Positions 18,493 through 28,526 are shown, counted from the first letter of the stretch. The stretch: 64,000 nucleotides of DNA from Mesonia ostreae (GCF_031845265.1 NZ_JAVRBG010000002.1:124001-188000); one strand, 5' to 3'. Notes: generated by a model not told the origin, from the letters alone. Program-made: numbers and translations.

Positions 18493-20502
18493 CTAAGAGC
18501 CAACTGTCACAAAAGTCACTTCACAAGCTTTACAAACCCGTCGTTCTTGGATGTATTCATTGATATCATACCAACCGCCAGTTTTTTGCCAAATATCTAG
18601 TCCTCTCCCTAAAATCACTTTCCATCCGTTATTCATTTCAATAGATCTGTCGTGAATAAAATCGTCAAACTCATAGGAAAATAGGATACCCATTGATTCC
18701 AAAGAATAGCGCATTTGCTCAAAAGCATCTTTCGCATTTTCAATAAACTCTTCATTATTACTTGTTACTAAGTGAAGTTTAACTTCTGTGTCTGGATCTT
18801 TCTTTTCGCTAATGAGTTTTGCAAGTTCCATAAAGTTCCGCAACTGATATGGTAACCTAATATAGGGATCTGTGATTTTAAAATCAGTAGCATTTAATAA
18901 ATAAGCTCCAAACAAATTATCATAGGAAATACCGGACTGATTATCTCTAATTATTTTTTGTCCAGGTTCTAGTGATAACTTAGCGGTTTCAGATTTCTGA
19001 AGTGGTTTGTTCTCAGTAACTTCCGTTTGTTTTGTTGTAGGTCTTATTTCATTTTCAACCTCTTCAAGTGTCAGGATAGGAAAATGTTCTCCTGTGGATT
19101 TACTGACGTAACTAAAATCAACTTCTTCAAAGGTTTCATCCATTTTGCGAAGTTGGTCTTTTACACGTTTTCTATTTTCAATAGCGAAATCTAAAATTTC
19201 TTTAGCATCAGCTTCTGTGAAATCATTATCTGGGTAGATTATTTTTATTAATCCCGCAAATGTTTTAGCAATGGACGTTTTGTCTCTAGTCGTAATTGAA
19301 CTTGATAGTTCAAAGTGTTTTGTATAATCGTGGGTTCTATCTTCTTTTCGTAGGTTCTTTAATATTTCAGCAAGGTAATCAACAATAAAACCGTATTGCG
19401 AAGTAAACATTTCATTTCGTAATTTTTGAACTTCCCACCCTGGAAGATATCCGTGCATACGGTCAAGGAAAGCCGTGTCATAATAATCTTTAGGCAAGGC
19501 CTCAAAAAGATCGCTATGTTTCATCATATAGTTTACGGAATGGTCTGTGTTTCCAACAAATACCATTGAAGCAGAAGCACCATAGACTTGAGTTCCTCTT
19601 GAAAAGGATTTATTAGCCATATAATTTTTCATTATATCCACTAAACCACGGTCTACACGCTTTGTTTTACCTGCAAATTCATCATAAGCAACAACATCCC
19701 AATACCCAACTAATCCGATATTACCTGAACTATTGTTTACAAATAGCTTTGCTTTTGATACTTCACCACCAGAAATTAAGATACCGTGTGGCGACATTTC
19801 AGAATAAATATGTGATTTTCCTGTTCCTTTTGGTCCTAATTCTATGAGGTTATAGTTATTCTCAACAAACGGAACAAGTCTAGTTAATTGCAACAGTTTT
19901 GAACGAAATGTAAATTCTTCTGGATTAAGACCTATAGATTGTAATAAAATATCCATCCATTCTTCCTTGTCAAAATGTTTCCGAGCACCTTTATATTCTT
20001 CAATATCTACATTGGAAACTTGAATTGGTTTTAAACTTTCAACCATCCAAGGGATATGATTTCTTTCCTCGGAAGGAACATACCCCAAAGTTAAAATACA
20101 CCAAACACCACTAGATAGCAGTTTTTGATGTTCTTTAATGAGGGCATCTGAAATTGGAACGCGGTTTAAACCTAGATTAGCAAAGGAAGCTTCATATCTA
20201 TCTTGTCTGTCATTTAGCTGAACTGCTACTTTATCTATAATTCTATGAGAACCTTTTTCTCGAATTGTAGATTTAATTATTTGAGACTCGTCTCGATGCA
20301 CAAAATGTTTGGCAATGATATTTTTAACCGTTTCTACGCCTTCATTAATAGTTGCTTCGTCATCTGTAGCGCAGTATTGTCCTAATAGATATTCTAAAAC
20401 ATACGTAGGAACTATAGCATTGCCTTTTACTAATTTGGTTAAATCCTTACGAACTACCTTACCTGCAAAGTGTTCGTTTATTTTTACATTTAGTGCGTTC
20501 AT
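18493..20502 (-). CDS. brxL: BrxL, BREX ATPase with MIT_C-like C-terminal domain
   Basis: The protein has 669 residues. The N-terminal BrxL region and AAA+ core carry Walker A LGPKGTGKSHIYSE near residue 221 and a Walker B-like VVAYDEFAG. After a variable linker (about residues 490-530) the last 130 residues read PYQLRNFMELAKLI, LHLVTSNNEE, FDDFIHDRSIEMNNGW and VILGRGLDIWQ. I recognise this as an MIT_C (phospholipase-D-like) domain, not the Lon protease domain of many type-1 BrxL proteins. BrxL is needed for phage restriction in BREX and acts as a DNA-bound AAA+ ring. It starts 5 bases after pglZ and is the last gene of the BREX operon. Confidence 0.88.
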   Translation of the reverse strand: MNALNVKINEHFAGKVVRKDLTKLVKGNAIVPTYVLEYLLGQYCATDDEATINEGVETVKNIIAKHFVHRDESQIIKSTIREKGSHRIIDKVAVQLNDRQDRYEASFANLGLNRVPISDALIKEHQKLLSSGVWCILTLGYVPSEERNHIPWMVESLKPIQVSNVDIEEYKGARKHFDKEEWMDILLQSIGLNPEEFTFRSKLLQLTRLVPFVENNYNLIELGPKGTGKSHIYSEMSPHGILISGGEVSKAKLFVNNSSGNIGLVGYWDVVAYDEFAGKTKRVDRGLVDIMKNYMANKSFSRGTQVYGASASMVFVGNTDHSVNYMMKHSDLFEALPKDYYDTAFLDRMHGYLPGWEVQKLRNEMFTSQYGFIVDYLAEILKNLRKEDRTHDYTKHFELSSSITTRDKTSIAKTFAGLIKIIYPDNDFTEADAKEILDFAIENRKRVKDQLRKMDETFEEVDFSYVSKSTGEHFPILTLEEVENEIRPTTKQTEVTENKPLQKSETAKLSLEPGQKIIRDNQSGISYDNLFGAYLLNATDFKITDPYIRLPYQLRNFMELAKLISEKKDPDTEVKLHLVTSNNEEFIENAKDAFEQMRYSLESMGILFSYEFDDFIHDRSIEMNNGWKVILGRGLDIWQKTGGWYDINEYIQERRVCKACEVTFVTVGS

Positions 20503-20507
20503 AGGTT

Positions 20508-23006
20508 CTAAAATTCATCAAAGTCGTTAGTAAAAGAAATATTAAGGGTATAGTAATACTCTTTGTATGTTCTCCATTTGTTAGCGCGATCCATAGGTTC
20601 TTCTAGCACCAATTTTACACGTTGATTCTTATATTTACCGCTTGCTTGAGCAGTTAATTGGAATCTATTTTTAACTTCTCGCTGTCGTTGATTCTCTTCT
20701 TTAATATCGAAAGTGTAGATAAATTGATCACTTAACAACGTGCCATCTTCTGCTTGAATAGAGGCTTTAATTTTACGTTCCAACATACTGTCATCTACCT
20801 GCTCTGTTTGAATGAAGGAAACAGCGAGTAGGTTAGTAGTAATCTTATCAGTAGATTTAATAATATCTATTTCTACCTGAGCTGTGGTGTCCTGACGCTT
20901 TTTATTCACTTTTATTACTGGCAATACAATTTCTTGTAAAGAAGCTCCTCCGTGAACAAACTTTGAACCAGATCCACTTACACGTAATCTGTTAATGGAT
21001 TTTGGAATGAGTCCATTTCCGTTACTGGTAAAGCCAAGCTGGTTGTGGGTAAAGGATTTTACTGCCTCATTACCTTTTAAATCAGTTCCAAGAACGAATC
21101 TTCTATTCAATTTATCTACTTCGCCTTTTATTTCAGCTTCAGTAAAATCGCTTTCCTCTAATGTTTGATATTGATATAAAAAACCGTGATCTGAAGTAAT
21201 AATCATATTATTACCATTCATATTAGAGATCTTCTTTAATAGATCAATCAGATAATTTAACTCTCTTTCAACTGCTTCAAATGCTTTGTCTTGCGTTGTA
21301 GTATCATCACCAGTATCATCTATATCGTTATGATAGATGTAAATCACATCATAATTTTTTACAAAATCCCTGCCTGTTGTATTGGCACTAAACTTCATAA
21401 AATCTTCAGCTAATATTGCAGTTGCACGAGCACCAGAATTTTTAGCTAAAATTTTAGATCGAGATGGAATACCCATAGAAGGCATTCCATCTACTAAAAT
21501 TTGGTCTGTTCCTTCTTTTATGGATAGTTCTTTATGAGGTAATAAAGACGCCATCCCTAATTGGGTATAAGATGGCAAAGACGCTAAAGCGCCTTCAATC
21601 TCACTATCATATCTATTCTCTTGTGTTAATCTTTTATGCAATTCAACACCGCACTCATATCGTAATGCATCAGAAATAATGACGAATACACGTTGCTTTT
21701 TTTCTACAAAAGCTTGAATATGTTTTTTAAAAAATTGTCGTTGACTATAGTTTCTGGCTATTGGCCAGGTTTCTAAATTATCAATAACAGCTTGCCATTT
21801 GTCATTATACTTCAGTAACCAATCATTGGTATATAGCTTTTCTACTTTTTGAGCCAATCCGGAAAGTATGTTATCTTGATTAGATCTTCGGTAGTTTAGT
21901 ATAAACTTTCTATAGAGATAATCAATTTTATAAAGTGACGTGGTGTATTGCTCTAAACCGTTTTCAGCAGACTTAAATGCTACTTTAAGTTTTTGAATTT
22001 GAAATTGTAGTTGTGATGCAAACGACACACTTTCATAGAATGCAACAAAATGTGGGTTGTACCAAAATGTATGTTCTCGTTGCTTTACAATATGCTGTAA
22101 GCTGTCATTTGAGATTTCATTTGTAATTAAACGCTGAACGAGATCGTGTATTATTTTCTTATCCGTGAGTTTAAACAGTTCATCATTCACTGCTTTTTCT
22201 AATGGTAAGTTGTTGAGAACACTTTCAATTTGAAGGTCACTGGCTATTTGCAAAGAAATTTTATCAAACCCTTCACGGTAGGTAATGGTATCTTTCCAAA
22301 GCGCGAGTAATAGTCTTGTTTCTTTAGATAGTTTAGGGGTTTCAGTTTCATTGAAATTATCTGTAAACGCTTCTACAAGAAAATCATAGATGGATGGCGT
22401 TTTACTTGTGTACTTAAATTTATTTAGAATTTGAGTCCAGTAAAAGTTTGATAGTTCGTAACGTTCTAAATCTCTTTGTAATTTCTCATTTCCATTGGCA
22501 AAGGCAGTTCCGTGTGCGTGAATAAACGTGTTTAGGTTAACGTAATCGGTATTAAGGGTTACCGCTACCATTTTGTAGCGAATGTCTCTATGAGAGTCCC
22601 CTTTGCCTAATAACTCCTTTAATTTATCAACGCGATCTTTTGACTTGAAAAATTGAATATGTTCCCCAACTAATTCTTTAAAACTAAATTCTAACCCTAA
22701 TTCTTGAAGAATAATTGCTTCTTGATCGGTATGGAAAATGTGATATGCCAATTCTAAATCCAGTAACCAATTTTCATTGGGTTTGGGTTTAGGGGCATTG
22801 CTATAGACTAGAAATTTAGTTTTAGGTGTGTTCGTTATTATCTTATACTTTATTTCAAACTCATTGTCTTGTAGATGGCACTTTTCAACACCTTTCAAAT
22901 CTAGGACATCAAAGCTTTCTTTTAATTCATTGCGCTCATCATACCAAAAAATCACATCGTGATCTTGGAACTTTTTTTCTAACGCTTCTTGTATTTTAAT
23001 GCTCAT
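20508..23006 (-). CDS. pglZ: PglZ, BREX alkaline-phosphatase-fold protein
   Basis: The protein has 832 residues, a normal length for type-1 PglZ. The phosphatase-superfamily core is seen as VFVIISDALRYECGVEL (near residue 438), IYHNDIDDTGDD (near residue 550) and MIITSDHGFLYQ (near residue 600), which supply the metal-binding Asp and His residues. A long helical N-terminal half and a beta-rich C-terminal tail flank it. PglZ is the universal BREX marker. Its start codon overlaps the stop of the upstream 596-residue gene by four bases (ATGA), so its translation is coupled to the extra cassette. Confidence 0.94.
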   Translation of the reverse strand: MSIKIQEALEKKFQDHDVIFWYDERNELKESFDVLDLKGVEKCHLQDNEFEIKYKIITNTPKTKFLVYSNAPKPKPNENWLLDLELAYHIFHTDQEAIILQELGLEFSFKELVGEHIQFFKSKDRVDKLKELLGKGDSHRDIRYKMVAVTLNTDYVNLNTFIHAHGTAFANGNEKLQRDLERYELSNFYWTQILNKFKYTSKTPSIYDFLVEAFTDNFNETETPKLSKETRLLLALWKDTITYREGFDKISLQIASDLQIESVLNNLPLEKAVNDELFKLTDKKIIHDLVQRLITNEISNDSLQHIVKQREHTFWYNPHFVAFYESVSFASQLQFQIQKLKVAFKSAENGLEQYTTSLYKIDYLYRKFILNYRRSNQDNILSGLAQKVEKLYTNDWLLKYNDKWQAVIDNLETWPIARNYSQRQFFKKHIQAFVEKKQRVFVIISDALRYECGVELHKRLTQENRYDSEIEGALASLPSYTQLGMASLLPHKELSIKEGTDQILVDGMPSMGIPSRSKILAKNSGARATAILAEDFMKFSANTTGRDFVKNYDVIYIYHNDIDDTGDDTTTQDKAFEAVERELNYLIDLLKKISNMNGNNMIITSDHGFLYQYQTLEESDFTEAEIKGEVDKLNRRFVLGTDLKGNEAVKSFTHNQLGFTSNGNGLIPKSINRLRVSGSGSKFVHGGASLQEIVLPVIKVNKKRQDTTAQVEIDIIKSTDKITTNLLAVSFIQTEQVDDSMLERKIKASIQAEDGTLLSDQFIYTFDIKEENQRQREVKNRFQLTAQASGKYKNQRVKLVLEEPMDRANKWRTYKEYYYTLNISFTNDFDEF

Positions 23007-24793
23007 TTGTTTAAAACTGTATAAAAATCATTTATTTCGGATTCGACAAGATATTCATTGTTCACACTTAAAACCCAATTATGTATTCTATCATCGATAT
23101 TTTCATTTATCAGCTCAATATCCTTAATATTATAGTGTTCTAAAAGATGTTTTAAATTTCTCTTTATTTCACCATCAGAACTTACACTTTCATTTTTCAC
23201 TAGGACAGTTGTATTATCTCCAAATTTAGCTTTGCAAAATCTTTCCATTTCAATTTTCTTATTTTGAAATTCAGGTGATTGTATATATTCAACTTCTTCA
23301 TCAACTAACAACACAAAAACAATAGTTTTAAATAAGATAGACTTCACTGCATTATTTAATATCCATTCGTAAAATTTAAATAAACTACGTTCATAAGATT
23401 CTGGTATTAAAAAACCTACTAATGCTTTTTTATTATTATCAATTATTTTACTTAAAGGTTTTGTTTTAATTTTCAAACCTTTTAACCAATCTTTGACTTC
23501 GCTAGTATCATTTATGTAAAATGTTGCCTCTGAAGGTTTTACTGTTAAGTTTAAGGTAAAGTTTGAATTCCCAGATAGGCAACTATTATGAAATAAGTGT
23601 TTAAACGAAGAGTCGTTTTTGATTTCTATACCAATATTTAATAATCGTTTATTACTAAAATTATTTTCTAAAAGATTTTTTTTATCATTCTTAGTTATAA
23701 ATATAGGCTCTATTAAAGCTCCACCATTTTGTAGTTGAAGATATTCGGCGACAGCTTGTCTTTTTGATATCGATATATTTTCCGCATTTTTGCAGGAGAC
23801 TGATAATCCATCAAATAACAATTCTATTAATTTACATTCAATTCGTCGTTGCTGATTTTGGATAGAAGGGATTAGATAAAGGAAGTCCACTTCCTCTTTA
23901 AAAATAGCTTTAAAAAAGATTGACCAAAATAAAGCTTTGTAGTTTTTTTCGAGTTTCAGTTTTTTAAGATAATTTTTAATTTCTAAAAAATAATTTTCAC
24001 CAGTATTCGTTTCTTCAAAAAATGAAGCTGCAACATAATAACCAATAATAAATTCAAATTCCTCAAAAAAGATATCTGGCACATTTGCAATACTTTTTAG
24101 TATTGTCTTACTGTCTTCTTTGTCTTTTAAGTTTAGAAGCCATTGCTTAGCATTTTTTAAATCCTCTTCACTTACTTCTTTTATACGAGGAAACTCTTTA
24201 AAAATAAAAGCACCTAACCAATTGAATCGCTTCACAGCTTCGGTGTAAAAATTACCATCGTTTCTTTCTTTAATAGGATAAAACCCCTGTGAGATTATTT
24301 CTTTTATAAAATTAACCTTGAATTCAGATAATGCTTCAAGATTATTAATAACAGCGAATACTTCCTCTGAAAATTCTTTTGAAAGATTATCATTAATAAT
24401 TAAAGAATAGTTTTGCACTAAACCTCTTCGAAAACCTTTGAAAAGATTGATTTCGGGACTAAAACCAGCCTCATCTGGAAAATTAATTTTATCTTCAATA
24501 TTTTGACTATCTCTGACCTCACGTTTAGCAATGACCAACAGACCTTTGGGGACTCTAAAATGATTTATAAATAAATTTTCTTCTTTTTCTGGTATTTCAT
24601 ATTTAATAACTGAGCCTGATGTTATAAATAATCTTTCATTGTGTTCTATTAAGTTTTCTTCGATCACAAATAATGCTATACTCCAATCTTTTTGAGCGCG
24701 ACTTATTTGAAACCTAGATTTAGGAATGATTATAAGTTTATTAAAAACAAGGTTCTCTGATTCCTTTAGTGAGATATAAATTTTTTGTTCCAT
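23003..24793 (-). CDS. Unrecognised 596-residue protein in the BREX cassette
   Basis: I do not recognise this protein. It is rich in Lys, Glu, Asn, Ile and Phe and has no signal peptide, membrane segment, P-loop or obvious nuclease motif. The N-terminal 110 residues look beta-rich, the middle (about 150-340) is helical, and the C-terminal 150 residues (LVGFLIPESYERS, TIVFVLLVDEEVEYIQ, TTVLVKNES, IKDIELINENIDDRIHNWVL) alternate strands and helices in a way that could be a Rossmann-like or sensor domain. It lies 10 bases after the mini-helicase gene and overlaps pglZ by 4 bases. Its place between helicase and phosphatase suggests a scaffold or sensor, by inference only. Confidence 0.75.
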   Translation of the reverse strand: MEQKIYISLKESENLVFNKLIIIPKSRFQISRAQKDWSIALFVIEENLIEHNERLFITSGSVIKYEIPEKEENLFINHFRVPKGLLVIAKREVRDSQNIEDKINFPDEAGFSPEINLFKGFRRGLVQNYSLIINDNLSKEFSEEVFAVINNLEALSEFKVNFIKEIISQGFYPIKERNDGNFYTEAVKRFNWLGAFIFKEFPRIKEVSEEDLKNAKQWLLNLKDKEDSKTILKSIANVPDIFFEEFEFIIGYYVAASFFEETNTGENYFLEIKNYLKKLKLEKNYKALFWSIFFKAIFKEEVDFLYLIPSIQNQQRRIECKLIELLFDGLSVSCKNAENISISKRQAVAEYLQLQNGGALIEPIFITKNDKKNLLENNFSNKRLLNIGIEIKNDSSFKHLFHNSCLSGNSNFTLNLTVKPSEATFYINDTSEVKDWLKGLKIKTKPLSKIIDNNKKALVGFLIPESYERSLFKFYEWILNNAVKSILFKTIVFVLLVDEEVEYIQSPEFQNKKIEMERFCKAKFGDNTTVLVKNESVSSDGEIKRNLKHLLEHYNIKDIELINENIDDRIHNWVLSVNNEYLVESEINDFYTVLNK

Positions 24794-24803
24794 TTGCTAA
24801 ATT

Positions 24804-25925
24804 TTAAAACCAGTCGTCTTCTACTTTATTTGGGATGTTGTTGCTAAACAGATTGATATTTGTAATTTCTGAAATCGTATCTGAAGACTTAATAATATAA
24901 AGATTGGCATTAGTTCGTGTAATACTTACATATAACACATCTTTTAACCTATTTTCTTTTTTTAATTTTTGAACCATACTACTACTATTATTAAACCCAA
25001 ATAGAATAACGTGTTCAAACTCCAGACCTTTAGAACTATAACTAGAAATTAATAAAGGTGTTGTAGATGTAAAATCGTGATCCCTTAAGTCTCTATTTTT
25101 TTTGTAGTAATTAAAATCAATATTTTGATTTCTTAAATAATCAGACAATTCATTAAGTAAATCCCTGTCTGGACAAATTACTCCAATACGTTGTCTCATA
25201 TTTCTTAAAGAAACTAAAATTTCGTTTATTTTATGAAACTCTTGATTTCTTTCAACTTGAATTATTTGAGGAATGGTTTGAGAAGTAGTTGAAACCTTCG
25301 CTTCTATATCATCATTGGATCTAGAAAATAGTGCTGCCAATTTTGCTATATTTTGATGAAATCTAAATATTTTGTTTAGCCGCTCCATTAACCCTTGACC
25401 AACAATTTCTAGTTTAGTAAGTTTTGTTTCATAAATTCCTTGATTAAAATCACCAAGAGAAGTAATTCTCTTCGATATTTTCTTTATTAACACCCATTCT
25501 TTGGGATTTAAGTCTTGAACTTCATCTACTACTGTAACATCATAAGTCTTACTTAAATTACATTGTAGCAGTAAAGACAACAAACGATCATATTTTTCTT
25601 CATAAGAGCCGCCCTGATTTCTATCTATATTATTTTGATATGCTAAATCCCAAAAAAATTTATCCTTTGTTGCAATAGTAATGTTGTCAGAGATTTCTAG
25701 TTCTCGCATTGCTGTTCTTAAATATCCATATAGGCTATGATTGTACATTAAAAGTAAAGGTCTAATTGTGCCCTCTTGTACCATATCTCTAAGTGTATAT
25801 AAACTAATCAGAGTTTTACCAGAACCCGGTGGGCCTTCTACAAATAAATTTTGTTGTTCACGTGAAATTCGTCTTACAATTCCCTTTTGTTCTTCCGATA
25901 AACGGTTGTACGGTATTAAAAACAT
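24804..25925 (-). CDS. Minimal UvrD/REP-like superfamily-1 helicase (373 aa)
   Basis: All superfamily-1 motifs fit in only 373 residues: a Q-motif-like LSEEQKGIVRR, Walker A VEGPPGSGKTLIS (near residue 29), Walker B VTVVDEVQDLNPKE (near residue 130), motif III TSLGDFNQGIY, motif IV NKIFRFHQNIAKLA, motif V SYSSKGLEFEHVILFG and motif VI LYVSITRTNANLYI. The 1B and 2B accessory domains of UvrD/Rep are absent, so it may be an ATP-driven switch or remodeler and not a processive helicase. It sits between the Hsp70 and 596-residue genes with gaps of 23 and 10 bases. It is not the GajB type and not BrxHI, which is Lhr-like. Confidence 0.82.
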   Translation of the reverse strand: MFLIPYNRLSEEQKGIVRRISREQQNLFVEGPPGSGKTLISLYTLRDMVQEGTIRPLLLMYNHSLYGYLRTAMRELEISDNITIATKDKFFWDLAYQNNIDRNQGGSYEEKYDRLLSLLLQCNLSKTYDVTVVDEVQDLNPKEWVLIKKISKRITSLGDFNQGIYETKLTKLEIVGQGLMERLNKIFRFHQNIAKLAALFSRSNDDIEAKVSTTSQTIPQIIQVERNQEFHKINEILVSLRNMRQRIGVICPDRDLLNELSDYLRNQNIDFNYYKKNRDLRDHDFTSTTPLLISSYSSKGLEFEHVILFGFNNSSSMVQKLKKENRLKDVLYVSITRTNANLYIIKSSDTISEITNINLFSNNIPNKVEDDWF

Positions 25926-25948
25926 ATTATCTGATTGTTTAAGCTTAT

Positions 25949-28297
25949 TTAAAATGGCAGGTTATTCATATCTAAATACTTTCCTTCATCTTCTTTTCTT
26001 CTTTTAGTTTTAGGGTCTATATAGGCATAAGGTTCATCTACTTGACCAAAAATATCATTTAACAATACTCGTTTATCAAATTGCGAAAAACCAGCTGGAT
26101 TATTCTTATAATCTTTAACTATCTTTTGTAATTCTGTAGTATCCTTATTGACTTCATTTTTAAGTAATGCTATTTTACATCTAATAGTGGTTTCTTCTTT
26201 TATATCTTCAGCTTGCATTTCTAAATATTCTAAAGCAGCTTTAGCATCTGTTTTTTCCAATAACACCGCATAATTATGTCTCCAAGCGGGTTCAGTTGGA
26301 TTTATCTCAATAGCACGCTCTAATGCTTTTTTAGCAGCTCCTAAACGACCTAGACGCGAATTAAGGATGTATTTCATATTCCAAATCCAGCTATCTTGAT
26401 CGTCAAAGCGTTTGATGTAGACTTCTGCATTTTCAAGTGCTCCTAAATAATTATTGGCTTTAAAGTGCTTGTCAATGAGCGTTTTTAAAAATCGTTTTTC
26501 TTCTGAAGTATTTCTAGCTTGTTGTGCTTTGTTTAGATTTGATTGCGCTTCAAATACTTCTAGTTGTTCTTCTGTTAATTTCCCTATGGCATACGGATTC
26601 TCAAATTTTGCATTTCCAATAATTTCATCATCTGCAATAACCTGCATTTTAAATACTTTATCTTGGGTTATTTCAGCCTCTATTTTAATAATTGTATCTA
26701 TATCATAAAATTTATTTAAAGAACAACGAATTTCTCCAATAGAAAAATCAGCTCCATTAATACAAACTGGTACTATTACCTCTGAAAGCAGATTAGTTTG
26801 TAATTTAAAATCCGGTATATTCACTATTTGAGGTAATGACTGACCACGCTCAATTATTGGATAAAAACGGTTTCCTTTTAAGCGCACACCTAAATTATCA
26901 CTGGTAATTGGACTTATTAATGAAATACCGTATTGGTTGACAAAAAAGGAATACACACCAGCTCCTTCTGCAACTAATTTATCTGGTTCTGGTGATACTA
27001 ATAATTGAGCATTTATAAGTTTCTCTTGTGTTAAAGCTCCTAATAAGGGATTGAAAGAGCTACCGCCAACCAATAATACAAAATCTACTGCATCAAGAGT
27101 TTCATTTGATTTTTCAATAATTTCAGAAATTGAAGTGCTGATTGTTGTGATGGCCTTATCGAAATATTTGAATTTGTATTGTTTGCCTCTAAAAAATTTG
27201 ACAAATAATTCTTTGAACTTTTCTGCTGTTAGCTTTAATTCCCCTAAATCGTAACTATTATTATTTAACACTAAAATATTATCTAATCTCGTTGCAATTA
27301 TTTCACTGAGATTTAAATTTGAAATATCTCCGCTACCAACTTTTAAACTCATTGCGTTACAAACCGTGATTTTTAAATCTTCTGCCATTACGATAAGTTG
27401 TGGTAAAATGGTGTTTTTTACGTCGGAAATATCTAAACTATCAAAATTTGGAATTGTTTTTATAACTTTAGGCAAGAGGTGTTCTTCTGCTATTAATAAA
27501 TCTATATCTTGACCTCCTAAGTCATTATATCTAGAAATAGCTCTGTTACTTATTGTAATACCTGTATCACGTCTAAAGTCTACATTAAGTAATGATAAAT
27601 CTAAAGTACCACCACCAAAATCGATTACTAATACGTTTTTGTTTTTTACTTCTTTTGACCAACGTTCTTTTTCGCTATCAACCAGCCGATTAAAATACCC
27701 TAAAAATGCAGCATTAGGCTCATCAATTAACATTGTGTCGTTCGTGCTAATTTTAGCCATTTTAGCAGCTTTTAAAGTATCTTTACGTTGGTTGGCTTGA
27801 AAAGATGCAGGAACGGTAATAATGGTGTTTGCTAGCTCATAATCATTTCCTTGACTGTAGGTTTTTCGCATATAATTCATTATGCCACCTGCTATTTTAT
27901 ATGGCATATCTAACTTTTCATTTATAGCGTTTGGATATAATGGATGATGATCTACACCCATTTCTACTTTCCAATGGTAAAAAATATTTTTTTTGTATTG
28001 AAACTCTGGATGCCCTTTTAAGTGATATAAATTATTTCCAACATAGGGTTTGCCCTTATAAAACGCTACAATAGAGGCAATTTTTTCATCTTCAATGGTT
28101 TGGTCAAATTCAAAAGGGCTGAATTGTGGAAATCTTACAAATTGAACAGGGATTTGATTGGTTTTATTAAAATTGACATTTGCAGCATCAACAGTGGCCA
28201 TAAGTGTATAAGTTGTCCCTAAATCTATCCCGATATTAATAGGGTTTTTAGTGATTTTGTTTTGTTCTTCAATTGGGTATATTATAATATTACTCAT
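25949..28297 (-). CDS. Hsp70-like chaperone with C-terminal TPR region
   Basis: The protein has 782 residues. The Hsp70 ATPase core is complete: GIDLGTTYTLMATVD (near residue 23), the connecting TIITVPASFQANQRKDTLKAA and IDEPNAAFLGYF, phosphate-2 VIDFGGGTLDLSLL (near residue 222) and adenosine motif VLLVGGSSFNPLLG (near residue 405). A short beta substrate-binding-like segment follows. The usual helical lid is replaced by tetratricopeptide-like repeats (about residues 600-740, for example AKKALERAIEINPTEPAWRHNYAVLLEK). It starts a gene block that runs on into pglZ and brxL, and a promoter-like TACATTTG lies 44 bases upstream. It is clearly not housekeeping DnaK. Confidence 0.85.
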   Translation of the reverse strand: MSNIIIYPIEEQNKITKNPINIGIDLGTTYTLMATVDAANVNFNKTNQIPVQFVRFPQFSPFEFDQTIEDEKIASIVAFYKGKPYVGNNLYHLKGHPEFQYKKNIFYHWKVEMGVDHHPLYPNAINEKLDMPYKIAGGIMNYMRKTYSQGNDYELANTIITVPASFQANQRKDTLKAAKMAKISTNDTMLIDEPNAAFLGYFNRLVDSEKERWSKEVKNKNVLVIDFGGGTLDLSLLNVDFRRDTGITISNRAISRYNDLGGQDIDLLIAEEHLLPKVIKTIPNFDSLDISDVKNTILPQLIVMAEDLKITVCNAMSLKVGSGDISNLNLSEIIATRLDNILVLNNNSYDLGELKLTAEKFKELFVKFFRGKQYKFKYFDKAITTISTSISEIIEKSNETLDAVDFVLLVGGSSFNPLLGALTQEKLINAQLLVSPEPDKLVAEGAGVYSFFVNQYGISLISPITSDNLGVRLKGNRFYPIIERGQSLPQIVNIPDFKLQTNLLSEVIVPVCINGADFSIGEIRCSLNKFYDIDTIIKIEAEITQDKVFKMQVIADDEIIGNAKFENPYAIGKLTEEQLEVFEAQSNLNKAQQARNTSEEKRFLKTLIDKHFKANNYLGALENAEVYIKRFDDQDSWIWNMKYILNSRLGRLGAAKKALERAIEINPTEPAWRHNYAVLLEKTDAKAALEYLEMQAEDIKEETTIRCKIALLKNEVNKDTTELQKIVKDYKNNPAGFSQFDKRVLLNDIFGQVDEPYAYIDPKTKRRKEDEGKYLDMNNLPF

Positions 28298-28340
28298 AGT
28301 TTTTTTCTTATGGTTTGCGGACTATTTAAATTCGTTACAG

Positions 28341-28348
28341 CAAATGTA
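28341..28348 (-). promoter_or_regulatory. Possible internal promoter before the Hsp70 gene (-7 box)
   Basis: On the minus strand TACATTTG matches the Bacteroidota -7 consensus TAnnTTTG. It lies in the only sizeable gap of the BREX operon (28298-28526, 229 bases, no gene). A clear TTTG at the ideal -33 distance is not seen, so strength is uncertain. Confidence 0.4.
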
Positions 28349-28526
28349 GACACTCCAAAAGCTTTGAAAATTCAAATGCTTTAGTCAATTTCTCATAAAG
28401 TCCATTCTATTTTTGTGGTCTTAACAAATGTGTTTAATATTAATTATATCTTCTATTTTAACTATAATTATTTTTTGAGTTGTCTAATTAGTCGAATTTT
28501 TCACTATAAGTCCTTGGCTATAAATA

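Noticed and set aside
24804..25925. BrxHI helicase of other BREX types
   Set aside because: BrxHI is a large Lhr-like superfamily-2 helicase; this is a short superfamily-1 protein.
25949..28297. Housekeeping DnaK
   Set aside because: The TPR tail, diverged substrate-binding region and operon context do not fit DnaK, and no grpE or dnaJ lies nearby.
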